Assembly: GCF_001293685.1 (NCBI RefSeq)
Contig: NZ_BCAG01000001.1
Span: 558,001 to 622,000, forward strand
DNA from: Desulfatitalea tepidiphila
GTDB taxonomy: Bacteria; Desulfobacterota; Desulfobacteria; Desulfobacterales; Desulfosarcinaceae
Reading direction: 5' to 3'
Length of the DNA: 64,000 bases
This document shows positions 24,284 to 33,709 of the stretch, piece after piece. The first letter of the stretch is position 1; each line of letters begins with the position of its first letter. The position numbers were made by a program, and so were the translations under genes. The notes beneath the pieces were generated by a model that saw only the letters and a list, made by a program, of their open reading frames with translations, had not been told where the DNA came from and searched no databases.

Positions 24284-26294
24284 GATCATCCTGCCTTTCG
24301 CGGTTGACTTCCGATTCATTCAAACAGGACCAGTAGCGTTTCATCACTTCGGTACAGCGGTAAATGCTGGGTTCGACTTTTCGTCGCTTGAACCTGGCGG
24401 CCACCTGGTTGACGTCGCAGTGCGTGCGGTCGCAAAGTTCTTCCAGGACGGCCCTGACCGAATCGGCCAGGGACTGCCGGTGATAGCCGCCTTCCAGTAC
24501 CAGGACCAGGCGGCCCTGGCAGCAGGCGTCGCTGATCTGCATGACGATGCGCGTCAGGGCCGCGAATCCCTGGGCGGTGAGCTTCATGCCGCCCAAAGGG
24601 TCTTTTTTATGGATGTCGAACCCGGCGGCCACCAGAATCAGATCCGGTTTGAAGTCATGGGCGATCGGTGCGAGCAGCCGTTTGTAAAGATGCGCGACCT
24701 CTCCATCGCCCAATCCTTTGCGCAGGGGGACATTGATGGTGTAGCCTTCTCCGCGGCCGCGTCCCACCTCCAACAGGTGACCGGTTCCAGGAAACAGCGG
24801 ATATTGGTGGGTCGAGAAGTAGAGTACCGAAGGGTCGTGTTCGAAGATATGCTGGATGCCGTTGCCGTGATGCAGGTCCCAATCCACGATGAGCACCTTG
24901 TCCATTCCCAGTTTTTCACGGGCATAGCGGGCGCCGACGGCCACGTTGTTGAACAGGCAGTACCCGTTGGCGCGGCCGGCCTCGGCATGATGGCCGGGCG
25001 GTCGCGCCAGGACAAAGGCATTGCGGATTTGCCCGGCAACGACGGCGTCGATGGCCGCAATGACGCCACCGGCGGCCATCGACGCGACCGCGAAAGAGGC
25101 GGCGCAGGCGTAGGTGTCCGGGGTCAACTGGGTATGGTCGTGTCGGGCCGTGGCCTCGATCTGGTGCACATAGGCCGCCGAGTGGACACGTATGAGGTCT
25201 TCTTCGGTTGCCGGGCGTGGCGGGATGCGTACCAGGGACAAGGCAGGCTCGAGACGGTCCAGCATTGCGTAAACGGCTTCCAGGCGGTGGTGGTTCTCCG
25301 CGTGTTCGGTTTCGCAGCGGTGCGCCAGGTAGAAGGGATCCCGGACCACGCCGGTCGGCGGTCGGGGGGCGACAGCCTCCTGGGCGGCTGCTTTCGTCAC
25401 GAACGGAACAGGGACGGTGAGCACATGACAGGGGGCCTTGCGCAACAAGATCTCGGTGGTCGAGCCGACGATCAACTTGCCGATGGCACTGTGGTGGCGC
25501 ACACCGACCACCACCAGATCGACGTTGCCGCCGCGCACCCTGTCGAGCAGCTCATCCTGGGCCGGACCGGTGGCCAGATGGGTGCTCACGGCCACCTCCG
25601 ACACGATCTCGTCCCGCGCCATGCGCTTCAGTTGTTCATCAATCTGCTGCTGGAGCTGCGATTGCACCTGGCCGTAGGGACCGGTCGCCGGATCGATCAT
25701 ATCCACATGAACAGGGGATTCGATGGCATGCAGCACTTTCACCGAGGCTCCCAGGGCGTGTGCCAGGCGGCCGCCCCAACGAATCAAGGGGAGGTGATCC
25801 GGCGACAAGTCGCAACACACCCCGATCCGGCCGATCTTGTCGGGACCGCGGCCGGCGGGTCGCAATATCAGCACGGGGCAGGTCACAAGGCGCACCAGCC
25901 GTTCGACCACGGTGCCCAGAAAGAGACGTTTCAAGCGCGTGATGCCCAGGCTGCCGGCCACGATCAGGTCAATGGGATGTCCACGGCAATAGTCGACGAC
26001 CGCTTCGACCGGATCACCGGAGACGATTGCAACTTGCATGGAAACCGTCGACGGCGGCATCAGCGCTGCGATGGCGGTTTCGCATTGGGCTCGCCGCGCC
26101 TGAAGGTCACCGCTGCGTTCGAATTCGGTGGTGGGATGGAGCGGGTCCGATGGCACGTGGATGGCATGCAACAGGCGCAGCCCGGCCCCTGTGCGCTGCG
26201 CCAGGCGGGCCGACCAGTCGATCAACGCCTTTGCGGCCGGAGAGAAATCGACCATGCAGAGGATGGAGCGGATGCTCGGGTTTGGGGCGCCCAT
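24276..26294 (-). CDS. UspA-UspA-histone deacetylase fusion protein
   Basis: 672-residue three-domain protein. Residues 1-146 and 153-297 are two universal stress protein domains, each with the ATP-binding GxxG-x9-G(S/T) pattern (GSLGITRLKRLFLGT and GVRHHSAIGKLIVGS). Residues 316-640 form an arginase-fold histone deacetylase/AcuC-type domain: His435-His436 in PPGHHAE, zinc ligands Asp473, His475 and Asp560 (DWDLHH, GFDIH), and catalytic Tyr604 (EGGYH). All catalytic residues are intact, so it should be an active zinc deacetylase of lysine or an acetylated small molecule. The Usp domains may sense ATP or stress. It is 73 bp from aroB on the same strand and overlaps the next gene. Confidence 0.88.
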   Translation of the reverse strand: MGAPNPSIRSILCMVDFSPAAKALIDWSARLAQRTGAGLRLLHAIHVPSDPLHPTTEFERSGDLQARRAQCETAIAALMPPSTVSMQVAIVSGDPVEAVVDYCRGHPIDLIVAGSLGITRLKRLFLGTVVERLVRLVTCPVLILRPAGRGPDKIGRIGVCCDLSPDHLPLIRWGGRLAHALGASVKVLHAIESPVHVDMIDPATGPYGQVQSQLQQQIDEQLKRMARDEIVSEVAVSTHLATGPAQDELLDRVRGGNVDLVVVGVRHHSAIGKLIVGSTTEILLRKAPCHVLTVPVPFVTKAAAQEAVAPRPPTGVVRDPFYLAHRCETEHAENHHRLEAVYAMLDRLEPALSLVRIPPRPATEEDLIRVHSAAYVHQIEATARHDHTQLTPDTYACAASFAVASMAAGGVIAAIDAVVAGQIRNAFVLARPPGHHAEAGRANGYCLFNNVAVGARYAREKLGMDKVLIVDWDLHHGNGIQHIFEHDPSVLYFSTHQYPLFPGTGHLLEVGRGRGEGYTINVPLRKGLGDGEVAHLYKRLLAPIAHDFKPDLILVAAGFDIHKKDPLGGMKLTAQGFAALTRIVMQISDACCQGRLVLVLEGGYHRQSLADSVRAVLEELCDRTHCDVNQVAARFKRRKVEPSIYRCTEVMKRYWSCLNESEVNRERQDDHG

Positions 26295-26367
26295 GCCGAT
26301 CCTCTATGAAAGGTTCATATGAATATATTAACTATACGCGTCGGCTCGGAAGGGTGTCAACGAAGGA

Positions 26368-27387
26368 TCAGCGCAGCCATTTTTCCAATTCATCCAGCCC
26401 CACCGTCTCCACCACCGCCTTTCCGATGGTTTCGAGCAGCACGAAGTGCAGCCGGGTCTGTTCGCGCTTTTTGTCTTTCTTCAAGGCTTCGAATACGGCC
26501 CGGCGGTCGAAATCCAGGGCCACTGGCAGGTCCAATCGCCCGAGCAGGGTCTTGATGCGTTCCAGGTGGGTCGGGGCCAGCAATCCTTTTTGAACGGAAA
26601 GTTCGGCCGCCTGGACCATGCCGGCGCTGACCGCCGCGCCATGGGAGATGCCCAGGGTCTTTTCAAAAGCGTGGCCGAGGGTGTGGCCGAAGTTGAGTTT
26701 GCGGCGCTCGCCCGCCTCGCGCTCGTCCTGGTTGACCACGGCGGCCTTGATGCGTACCGAGCCGTCCACCAGGTGCAACAGGGTGGGGTGGTCCATGCGG
26801 GCGATGGCGTCGCAGTGGGACTCGATGAAATCGAAATAGGCGGCGTCGGCGATGCAGCCGTGCTTGACGATTTCGGCCAGGCCGCAGGCGATCTCTTCGG
26901 GCGGCAGGGTGTCGAGCAGGGCGATGTCGGCCAGGACGAATTCGGGTTGGTTGAAGACGCCCACCATGTTTTTGTAGCCCTTGAAGTTGACGCCGTTTTT
27001 GCCGCCCACGGTGGCGTCCACCTGGGCCAGCAGGCTGGTGGGCACGAAGCCGAAGCGCAGTCCGCGCATGTAGGTCGAGGCGGCGAAACCGGTCACGTCC
27101 CCCACGATGCCGCCGCCGATGCCCACGATGAAGCTGCTGCGGTCGGCTTCCGCATCGATGAGCCGTTCATAGATCATAGCGAGGGTGTCCAGGGTCTTGT
27201 GCTGCTCCCCGCAGCCGATGGTGATGACGTCGCCTCGGGGGAAACGCTTGCCGTAGAGGGCGCCGACCGTTTCGTCGGTAATGATGATGGTGCGGCCATC
27301 GGGCAGGTAGTTTGCCAGGTTGTCAAACGTTTCGCCGACCAGCACCCGTGAGCGTCCGCTTTGCCCTTGGATCAGGATTTCGTGCAT
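26368..27387 (-). CDS. aroB: 3-dehydroquinate synthase
   Basis: 339-residue enzyme for step 2 of the shikimate pathway, converting DAHP to 3-dehydroquinate with NAD and a metal. Family motifs are present: GIGGGIVGDVTGFAAS, LAQVDATVGGKNGVN, the metal ligand region CGLAEIVKHG, and NFGHTLGHAFE. The start is 3 bp after the aroF stop codon, so it is co-translated with aroF and shares its attenuator. Normal length, no damage. Confidence 0.95.
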   Translation of the reverse strand: MHEILIQGQSGRSRVLVGETFDNLANYLPDGRTIIITDETVGALYGKRFPRGDVITIGCGEQHKTLDTLAMIYERLIDAEADRSSFIVGIGGGIVGDVTGFAASTYMRGLRFGFVPTSLLAQVDATVGGKNGVNFKGYKNMVGVFNQPEFVLADIALLDTLPPEEIACGLAEIVKHGCIADAAYFDFIESHCDAIARMDHPTLLHLVDGSVRIKAAVVNQDEREAGERRKLNFGHTLGHAFEKTLGISHGAAVSAGMVQAAELSVQKGLLAPTHLERIKTLLGRLDLPVALDFDRRAVFEALKKDKKREQTRLHFVLLETIGKAVVETVGLDELEKWLR

Positions 27388-27390
27388 GGA

Positions 27391-28401
<1,011 letters not shown>

Positions 28402-28448
28402 GAATCTTCCTCCTTCACCTTGCCGGACCCATGGCATCCTCCCACTTC

Positions 28449-28484
28449 AAAAAAAAAGACCGTGGGCGGTTCGTGCCCACGGTC
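28449..28484 (-). terminator. Intrinsic terminator of the aroF leader (attenuator 3:4 hairpin)
   Basis: On the minus strand a perfect 10-bp stem, GACCGTGGGC / GCCCACGGTC, with a 7-base loop is followed directly by nine U. It lies between the leader peptide stop and aroF, so it can end transcription before aroF. Its left arm GTGGGCA can instead pair with TGCCCAC inside the leader peptide coding sequence (28524-28530), forming an antiterminator. Confidence 0.85.
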
Positions 28485-28515
28485 CGGAAATCTGAGTTGT
28501 CGGGATCGACACCGG

Positions 28516-28599
28516 TCAACCGGTGGGCAAAGTGCGCCACAGCGCAAAGCGCCACCAATTTCCCCCGATCCGACCGTTTGCTTTTTTCCCGAATGCCAT
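28516..28599 (-). CDS. Trp-rich leader peptide of aroF-aroB attenuator
   Basis: 27-codon open frame beginning 15 bases after the predicted transcription start, with GAGG seven bases before its ATG. The peptide reads MAFGKKANGRIGG, NWWRFALW, RTLPTG. Three Trp codons include a tandem UGGUGG (28552-28557) plus two Phe codons, far above chance in 27 codons. The tandem Trp codons (GGUGG) can pair with CCACC near the stop codon, which in turn pairs with the left arm of the terminator: the 1:2, 2:3, 3:4 layout of trp attenuators. Ribosome stalling at Trp codons would favour the antiterminator; reaching the stop would mask segment 2 and allow termination. Confidence 0.8.
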   Translation of the reverse strand: MAFGKKANGRIGGNWWRFALWRTLPTG

Positions 28600-28621
28600 T
28601 GTTTACCTCGAATTGAAAGGG

Positions 28622-28650
28622 ATAAGAGCACTGTGTCCGATTTTTGTCAA
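28622..28650 (-). promoter_or_regulatory. Sigma-70 promoter of aroF leader
   Basis: On the minus strand TTGACA (28645-28650) and TCTTAT (28622-28627) are separated by exactly 17 bp. The predicted start near 28614 places the leader peptide ATG 15 bases into the transcript. Confidence 0.7.
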
Positions 28651-28781
28651 GTTTTTCCACGATCGGACGATAATATTTGGATGGTCACGTTTTTGTCCAT
28701 CTTGAGAACGCTATGTTTGCGCCTTGGGCGCTCTATGTTATTTAACCCATTTTTTGTTCCACATGAAAAGGAGTTGATAAA

Positions 28782-29240
28782 ATGCATTGTAATTTCAATG
28801 GAAAAATCAAATCGTGGTGCATCGCGGCGGTCATCGGGCTAATGGTTTTGTCGGCGGGCAGCGCCCTGGCCGATAGAAACGCGGTGGTTCGAATCACCAG
28901 TCCGGTGTATGATAGCAATCATGCGGTCGGAGATAATATCTATCTGACATGCAGTGTCAAAGATTCTGCCGGCGCCGATGTGAGCGGACTGGAGCTGATC
29001 TGGATTTCGAACCTGGATGGACGCATCGGTACGGGAAGGAGCGTGACCACGAACAAATTGAGCACGGGGATTCACCTCATCACACTCAATGCCACCAATG
29101 GCGCCGGCGCGGCCGTCGGATCGGACGCCATTAAAATCAAGGTGAGTTATGTCAACAAAAACCAGGATACCGAATCAACCGGAGTCGTCGACATCGACAA
29201 CACCGGCGGGGAAGGATACGTCGTCAACCCCATGTTCTAG
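28782..29240 (+). CDS. Secreted Ig-like domain protein
   Basis: 152-residue protein with a signal peptide (residues 1-30, SAGSALADR) and then one beta-sandwich Ig-like domain of about 95 residues (VVRITSPVYDSNHAVGDNIY, SGLELIWISNLDGRIGTG, HLITLNATNGAGAAVGSD). Such domains are common in surface and cell-envelope proteins and suggest binding or a structural role; nothing identifies a partner. The ATG follows AAGGAG by seven bases. It is divergent from aroF. The C-terminal tail (residues 125-152) is Asp/Asn-rich without structure. Confidence 0.75.
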   Translation: MHCNFNGKIKSWCIAAVIGLMVLSAGSALADRNAVVRITSPVYDSNHAVGDNIYLTCSVKDSAGADVSGLELIWISNLDGRIGTGRSVTTNKLSTGIHLITLNATNGAGAAVGSDAIKIKVSYVNKNQDTESTGVVDIDNTGGEGYVVNPMF

Positions 29241-29301
29241 CCGCTCTGAAACCGACGGGGCGGCGGCGTGCGGTGTTCAGGACAGGCCGAACGGTTGCCG
29301 T

Positions 29302-29802
29302 GTGACCATCGACCAGCTTCACGCGCTGCCCCTGTACCATCGCCAGACCATTCCCGACGATTACATGGACGCCATGGGCCACATGAATGTGCGCTGGTAC
29401 ATGGCCCTGTTCGACGAGGCTACCTGGGGGCTTTTCGATGACGTGGGGCTGACCGCCGCCTACTTCAAGGCCCACCAGGCCGGCGGATTCGCCCTGCGGC
29501 AGTTCATCAACTACTGGAGCGAGGTGCACGCCGGCCAGACCGTGGCCGTGCACACCCGGCTTCTGGGAAGATCGGCCAAGCGCTTCCACTTCATGCACTT
29601 CATCATCAATGAGACCACCTGTCAGGCGGCCGCCAGCCTGGAGTCCCTGGGCACCCATGCCGATCTGCGGCAACGCAAATCCTCACCCTTGCCGCCGGCC
29701 ATCGCCGAGCGGCTCGACGCCCACCTGGCAAGAAACCAGCGGCTTGACTGGCAGGCCCCGGTGTGCGGCGCCATCACCCTTTTGCCCGACCCGGCCATAT
29801 AG
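29302..29802 (+). CDS. Acyl-CoA thioesterase, 4HBT hotdog family
   Basis: 166-residue single-domain hotdog thioesterase of the 4-hydroxybenzoyl-CoA thioesterase family. The N-terminal catalytic region DDYMDAMGHMNVRWYMALFDEA contains the conserved Asp and GHMN. It should hydrolyse an acyl-CoA to free acid. A GTG at 29302 is the most likely start; the frame also stays open back to 29149, but that part overlaps the upstream gene and is not conserved-looking. The exact start is therefore uncertain. LysE follows 31 bp downstream. Confidence 0.78.
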   Translation: MTIDQLHALPLYHRQTIPDDYMDAMGHMNVRWYMALFDEATWGLFDDVGLTAAYFKAHQAGGFALRQFINYWSEVHAGQTVAVHTRLLGRSAKRFHFMHFIINETTCQAAASLESLGTHADLRQRKSSPLPPAIAERLDAHLARNQRLDWQAPVCGAITLLPDPAI

Positions 29803-29833
29803 CCGATTCCATCGACGAGGGCGGGACACACGC

Positions 29834-30442
29834 ATGTTGAACGAGCTGACCATGGGGATGTTGCTGGGACTGTCCGCCGGTCTGTCGCCGGGCCCCCTGC
29901 TGGCGCTCGTCATGACCGAAACCCTGGCCCACGGCACGCGGGCCGGTCTGCGGGTGGCCCTGGCCCCGCTGGTCACCGATGCACCGATCATCCTGGTGAC
30001 CGTCTTCATCCTGGCCAGGCTGAGCGAATTTCGACCCCTGCTGGGCATCGTCTCCCTCGCAGGGGGGCTGTTCGTCTGCTACCTGGGCGTCAGCCATCTG
30101 CGTGTGCATCCGGCATCCGTCGATCTGCATGACGCCCGACCGCTTTCGCTGTTCAAGGGCATCGTGGTCAATTTTCTCAGCCCCCACCCCTATCTGTTCT
30201 GGCTGGGCGTCGGCGCCCCGACCATCACACGCGCCATGGCCAAAGGCCCGATCGCGCCCCTGGCCTTCATCGTCGGTTTTTATCTCCTGCTGGTGGGTTC
30301 CAAGGTGGCCTTGGCCGTCGCCTTGGGCAAATCGGGCGCCTTCCTGACGGGCCGGTGGTACCTCGGCATCATGCGATTGCTCGGCGGGCTGCTGATCATC
30401 CTGGGCATCCTGCTGTTCAGGGAAGGGTTGCGGTTGTTGTAG
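29834..30442 (+). CDS. LysE-family amino acid exporter
   Basis: 202-residue membrane protein with six hydrophobic segments. The N-terminal LLGLSAGLSPGPLLALVMTE is the LysE/RhtB signature, and the loop SPHPYLFWLGVGAPTI matches the second conserved region. The family exports amino acids such as lysine, arginine, homoserine or threonine; the substrate here is not predictable. GAGGGCGG lies ahead of the ATG. The frame upstream to 29609 overlaps the thioesterase and is not used. Confidence 0.85.
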   Translation: MLNELTMGMLLGLSAGLSPGPLLALVMTETLAHGTRAGLRVALAPLVTDAPIILVTVFILARLSEFRPLLGIVSLAGGLFVCYLGVSHLRVHPASVDLHDARPLSLFKGIVVNFLSPHPYLFWLGVGAPTITRAMAKGPIAPLAFIVGFYLLLVGSKVALAVALGKSGAFLTGRWYLGIMRLLGGLLIILGILLFREGLRLL

Positions 30443-30761
30443 ATTCGAATGGAGGGTGCGGGGGCCGCATTATGTGTTATGTTATTTTTTCCGGCTTGAT
30501 TATTGAAAACGATTTCTAAAAATGGACTGAATCGCGACAAGCCGCTGAACCGGCCTTGAAGGTCTCAGTCCTCGCTCGGCGCCTGGATGACGCTATGACC
30601 ATCCGCCGGTCCCACCGCTTGACGAAGTACAGGGGTATGATGAGAAAAAGCGTCTTTTCGATAGACACATAGTTCGTATTCCGAGGATTAAATTTTTCGC
30701 GCAATGCAGATTTCGGGCAAATTGGTCATTTGTGGATAGGCACTATTTAAGAGGGGAGCGT
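30443..30761. other. Intergenic region, no gene seen
   Basis: 319 bp between lysE and ftsH. I see no convincing reading frame with a ribosome binding site, no strong hairpin and no repeat family member. The ftsH promoter must lie here but no box pair stands out. Confidence 0.6.
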
Positions 30762-32552
30762 ATGGAAAACAAGACCAAGTTCAACATCTGGTACATCCTG
30801 ATGGCGGTGTGGGGCATTTTGCTGCTGCAGAACCTGATTTTTTCCCAGTTTCGGCCCAAGGTGATTCCGTACAGCGAGTTCATGCAAGCGGTGATGGAAG
30901 ACAAGGTGATCGAAATCGCCATCGCCAAGGACCGCATCCATGGGAAGATGAAAGACGAGGAGGGGGGCGAAATCCTTTTTACCACCGTGCGTGTGGATAC
31001 GGATCTTTCCGATGCGTTGACCGAGCACAACGTGAAGTTTTCAGGAGAGGTGGAAAACACGCTTTTTAAAACGATCCTGTCGTGGGTTCTGCCGGTGCTG
31101 CTCTTTTTCGGGGTCTGGTACTTCCTGATGCAGCGCATGCAGGCCGGCCAGGTGGGCATGATGCAGTTCGGCAAGAACAAGGCCAAGATCATCGGCGAAA
31201 AGGACATCGAGACGCGTTTCGATGATGTGGCCGGTGCCGACGAGGCCAAGGAAGAGCTGCAGGAGATCGTCAGCTTTCTGAAACAGCCCCAGGACTATGT
31301 GGCCATCGGCGGCCAGATGCCCCGGGGGGTTCTGCTGGTGGGACCGCCGGGTACCGGTAAAACCCTGATCGCCCGGGCCGTGGCCGGTGAGGCGGGGGTC
31401 CCCTTCTTTTCCATCAGCGGTTCGGAATTTGTGGAGATGTTCGTAGGCATGGGCGCCGCGAGGGTGCGGGATCTGTTCGTACAGGCGCGCGAGAAGGCGC
31501 CGTGCATCATCTTCATCGACGAACTGGACGCCCTCGGCAAGGCGCGCGGCGCCGGCATGATGGGCGGCCACGACGAGCGCGAGCAGACGCTCAATCAGCT
31601 CCTGGTGGAGATGGACGGCTTCGACCCCAGCAACGGCATCATCATCATGTCGGCCACCAACCGGCCCGAGGTGCTCGACCCGGCCCTGCTCCGATCCGGC
31701 CGCTTCGACCGCCAGGTGCTCATCGACCGACCGGACATCAACGGCCGCCTGGCCATTTTGAAGATCCACGCCAAGCGGATCAAGCTGGCCGAGGATGTGG
31801 ATCTGTCGGTGATCGCGCAGAAGACCCCAGGTTTTTCAGGGGCAGATCTCGCTAATGCCCTTAACGAGGCGGCCTTGCTGGCGGTGCGCAAGAAGAAGCA
31901 GACCGTGGGGATCGAGGAGTTGGACGAGGCCGTGGACCGCATCATCGGCGGCCTGGAGAAGAAAAACCGGGTGATCAATCCCAAGGAGAAAAAGATCGTG
32001 GCCTATCACGAGGTGGGGCATGCCCTGACCGCCGTGCTCACCCCGGGCACCGACCCAGTGCACAAAATTTCCATCATACCGCGGGGATTGGCCGCGCTGG
32101 GGTACACCCAGCAGCGGCCCACCGAGGACCGCTACCTGATGAGCTACGAGGAGCTGCTGTCCAAGATCGATGTGTTGCTCGGCGGGCGCGTGGCCGAAAA
32201 GATCATGTTCAACAGCGCCACCACCGGGGCGGGCAACGATTTGATGCGCGCCACGGATATCGCCCGCGCCATGGTAGCCGAATATGGCATGGGCGAAACC
32301 CTGGGGTTGTCGACCTATCCCCGGCAGCGCACACCGGTTTTCCTGCAGACCGACCAACCTTTTGGCGGCGCCCGCGAGTACAGCGAGGCCACGGCGGCCA
32401 GACTGGACGAGGAGATCAAGGCGCTTCTCGATCAACGGGAGCAGCATGTGCGGGATATGCTCACCGATCACAAGGAGGCGCTGATACGGATCGCCGAGCG
32501 TCTTTTGGAAAAAGAGGTGATCTATGAGGATGAGTTCAAGAGTTTGATCTAA
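30762..32552 (+). CDS. ftsH: ATP-dependent zinc metalloprotease FtsH
   Basis: 596-residue inner-membrane AAA+ protease that degrades misassembled and regulatory proteins. Two N-terminal membrane segments (residues 7-25 and about 106-124) flank a periplasmic domain. The AAA domain has Walker A GPPGTGKT and Walker [10 protein letters not shown], the second region of homology [19 protein letters not shown], and the protease domain the zinc motif HEVGH. GAGGGG precedes the ATG at 30762. It lacks the long C-terminal tail of some homologues but is otherwise complete. It converges with cydB across a strong terminator. Confidence 0.95.
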   Translation: MENKTKFNIWYILMAVWGILLLQNLIFSQFRPKVIPYSEFMQAVMEDKVIEIAIAKDRIHGKMKDEEGGEILFTTVRVDTDLSDALTEHNVKFSGEVENTLFKTILSWVLPVLLFFGVWYFLMQRMQAGQVGMMQFGKNKAKIIGEKDIETRFDDVAGADEAKEELQEIVSFLKQPQDYVAIGGQMPRGVLLVGPPGTGKTLIARAVAGEAGVPFFSISGSEFVEMFVGMGAARVRDLFVQAREKAPCIIFIDELDALGKARGAGMMGGHDEREQTLNQLLVEMDGFDPSNGIIIMSATNRPEVLDPALLRSGRFDRQVLIDRPDINGRLAILKIHAKRIKLAEDVDLSVIAQKTPGFSGADLANALNEAALLAVRKKKQTVGIEELDEAVDRIIGGLEKKNRVINPKEKKIVAYHEVGHALTAVLTPGTDPVHKISIIPRGLAALGYTQQRPTEDRYLMSYEELLSKIDVLLGGRVAEKIMFNSATTGAGNDLMRATDIARAMVAEYGMGETLGLSTYPRQRTPVFLQTDQPFGGAREYSEATAARLDEEIKALLDQREQHVRDMLTDHKEALIRIAERLLEKEVIYEDEFKSLI

Positions 32553-32565
32553 ACGGCAAACGACA

Positions 32566-32598
32566 CTCACAAGGCGGGCCGGGCGCCCGCCCTGTGAG
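32566..32598. terminator. Bidirectional hairpin between ftsH and cydB
   Basis: CTCACA-A-GGCGGGC, loop CGGGC, GCCCGCC-C-TGTGAG forms a 13-bp stem with one mismatch, in the 52-bp gap between two convergent genes. There is no long U run on either side, so efficiency may rely on the very stable stem. Confidence 0.65.
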
Positions 32599-32604
32599 CG
32601 TATG

Positions 32605-33621
32605 CTAGTACATCATGTCTTCGGTGCGGATCTTGTCTTTGAACAGCTGATAGGACCAGATCTGATACGCCAGTACCAGGGGCACGAAAAACAATGCCAC
32701 GAAGAGCATGATTTTCAGGGTCAGCGGGCTGGACGAGGCGTTGTGGGCGGTCAGACTGTAGGCCGGATCGATGCTCGACGGGAACAGGTTGGGGAAGAGC
32801 CCGACCACGCCGAAAAAGGTGCAGCCGATGATGGTCACGGCCGATGCGACCCAGGCCTTGAAGATCTCTTTTCTGGACAGGAAGACCTTGGCCCCGAAGA
32901 GACCGGCCACGGCCAGAAGGACGATGACGAAGAGCACGGGATGGGCCAGGTAGTTGTCATAGAGCCCGGTGGCGAATTTGGTGGCGATCAGAAAGACCAC
33001 AGCGACCACCAGCAGGACCGGCCAGATGCCGTTGGCCGTTTTAACGGCCCGGTCGTGAATGGGGCCCTGACTGCGAACGGAGAGCCAAAGGGATCCGTGC
33101 TGCAGGAAGAGCAGTAAAAAGAGCAGGCCGCCCAGCAGGCCATAGGGGTTGAGAAGGGTCAGCAGGGTGCCCTGGTAGACCCCTTCCTGATCGAACGGTA
33201 TGCCCCGGAAGATGTTGGCAAAGGCTACCCCGAAAAGAATGGCGGGCAGCACGCTGCCGACAAAAATGCAGGTGTCCCATATCTTCGTCCATTTGGGGTC
33301 GTCGATCTTGTGCCGGAATTCGAACGACACACCCCGGATGATCAAGGCGAAGAGAATAAGCATCAAGGCGGTGTAAAGCGACGAAAACATGACTGCGTAG
33401 ACCAGCGGAAATGCGGCGAAGGTGACGCCGCCGGCGGTCAGCAGCCACACCTGATTCCCATCCCAAACCGGCCCCATGGCGTTGATCATGGTGCGCTTGT
33501 CCGCGTCGCTCTTGCCCAGGAAGGGATAGAGCGATCCGATCCCCAGGTCGAATCCGTCCGTAATGAAGTAGATCGCCCAGAGCAACCCCCAAAGCAAAAA
33601 CCATATGTTCTGTAGTGCCAT
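32605..33621 (-). CDS. cydB: Cytochrome bd oxidase subunit II
   Basis: 338-residue membrane subunit of cytochrome bd quinol oxidase, with eight to nine hydrophobic segments. The N-terminal IWFLLWGLLWAIYFITDGFD and GPVWDGNQVWLLTAGG are family signatures. With CydA it reduces oxygen to water at high affinity, giving an anaerobe a means to scavenge oxygen. AGGAG precedes the ATG. It is 88 bp downstream of cydA on the minus strand. Confidence 0.95.
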   Translation of the reverse strand: MALQNIWFLLWGLLWAIYFITDGFDLGIGSLYPFLGKSDADKRTMINAMGPVWDGNQVWLLTAGGVTFAAFPLVYAVMFSSLYTALMLILFALIIRGVSFEFRHKIDDPKWTKIWDTCIFVGSVLPAILFGVAFANIFRGIPFDQEGVYQGTLLTLLNPYGLLGGLLFLLLFLQHGSLWLSVRSQGPIHDRAVKTANGIWPVLLVVAVVFLIATKFATGLYDNYLAHPVLFVIVLLAVAGLFGAKVFLSRKEIFKAWVASAVTIIGCTFFGVVGLFPNLFPSSIDPAYSLTAHNASSSPLTLKIMLFVALFFVPLVLAYQIWSYQLFKDKIRTEDMMY

Positions 33622-33709
33622 CTTTATCTCCTGGTTCGTTATGCTTCAATCAATGGATTTTTCAGCGGATTTTTTAACTGTAGGCGCGATCGAAGTCCGT
33701 CCGCTGGAA

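Noticed and set aside
24180-26309. 709-codon plus-strand frame opposite the Usp-deacetylase
   Set aside because: The minus strand has all catalytic residues; this frame shows none.
30516-30704. 62-residue minus-strand frame between lysE and ftsH
   Set aside because: No ribosome site, no homology recognised, and atypical composition.
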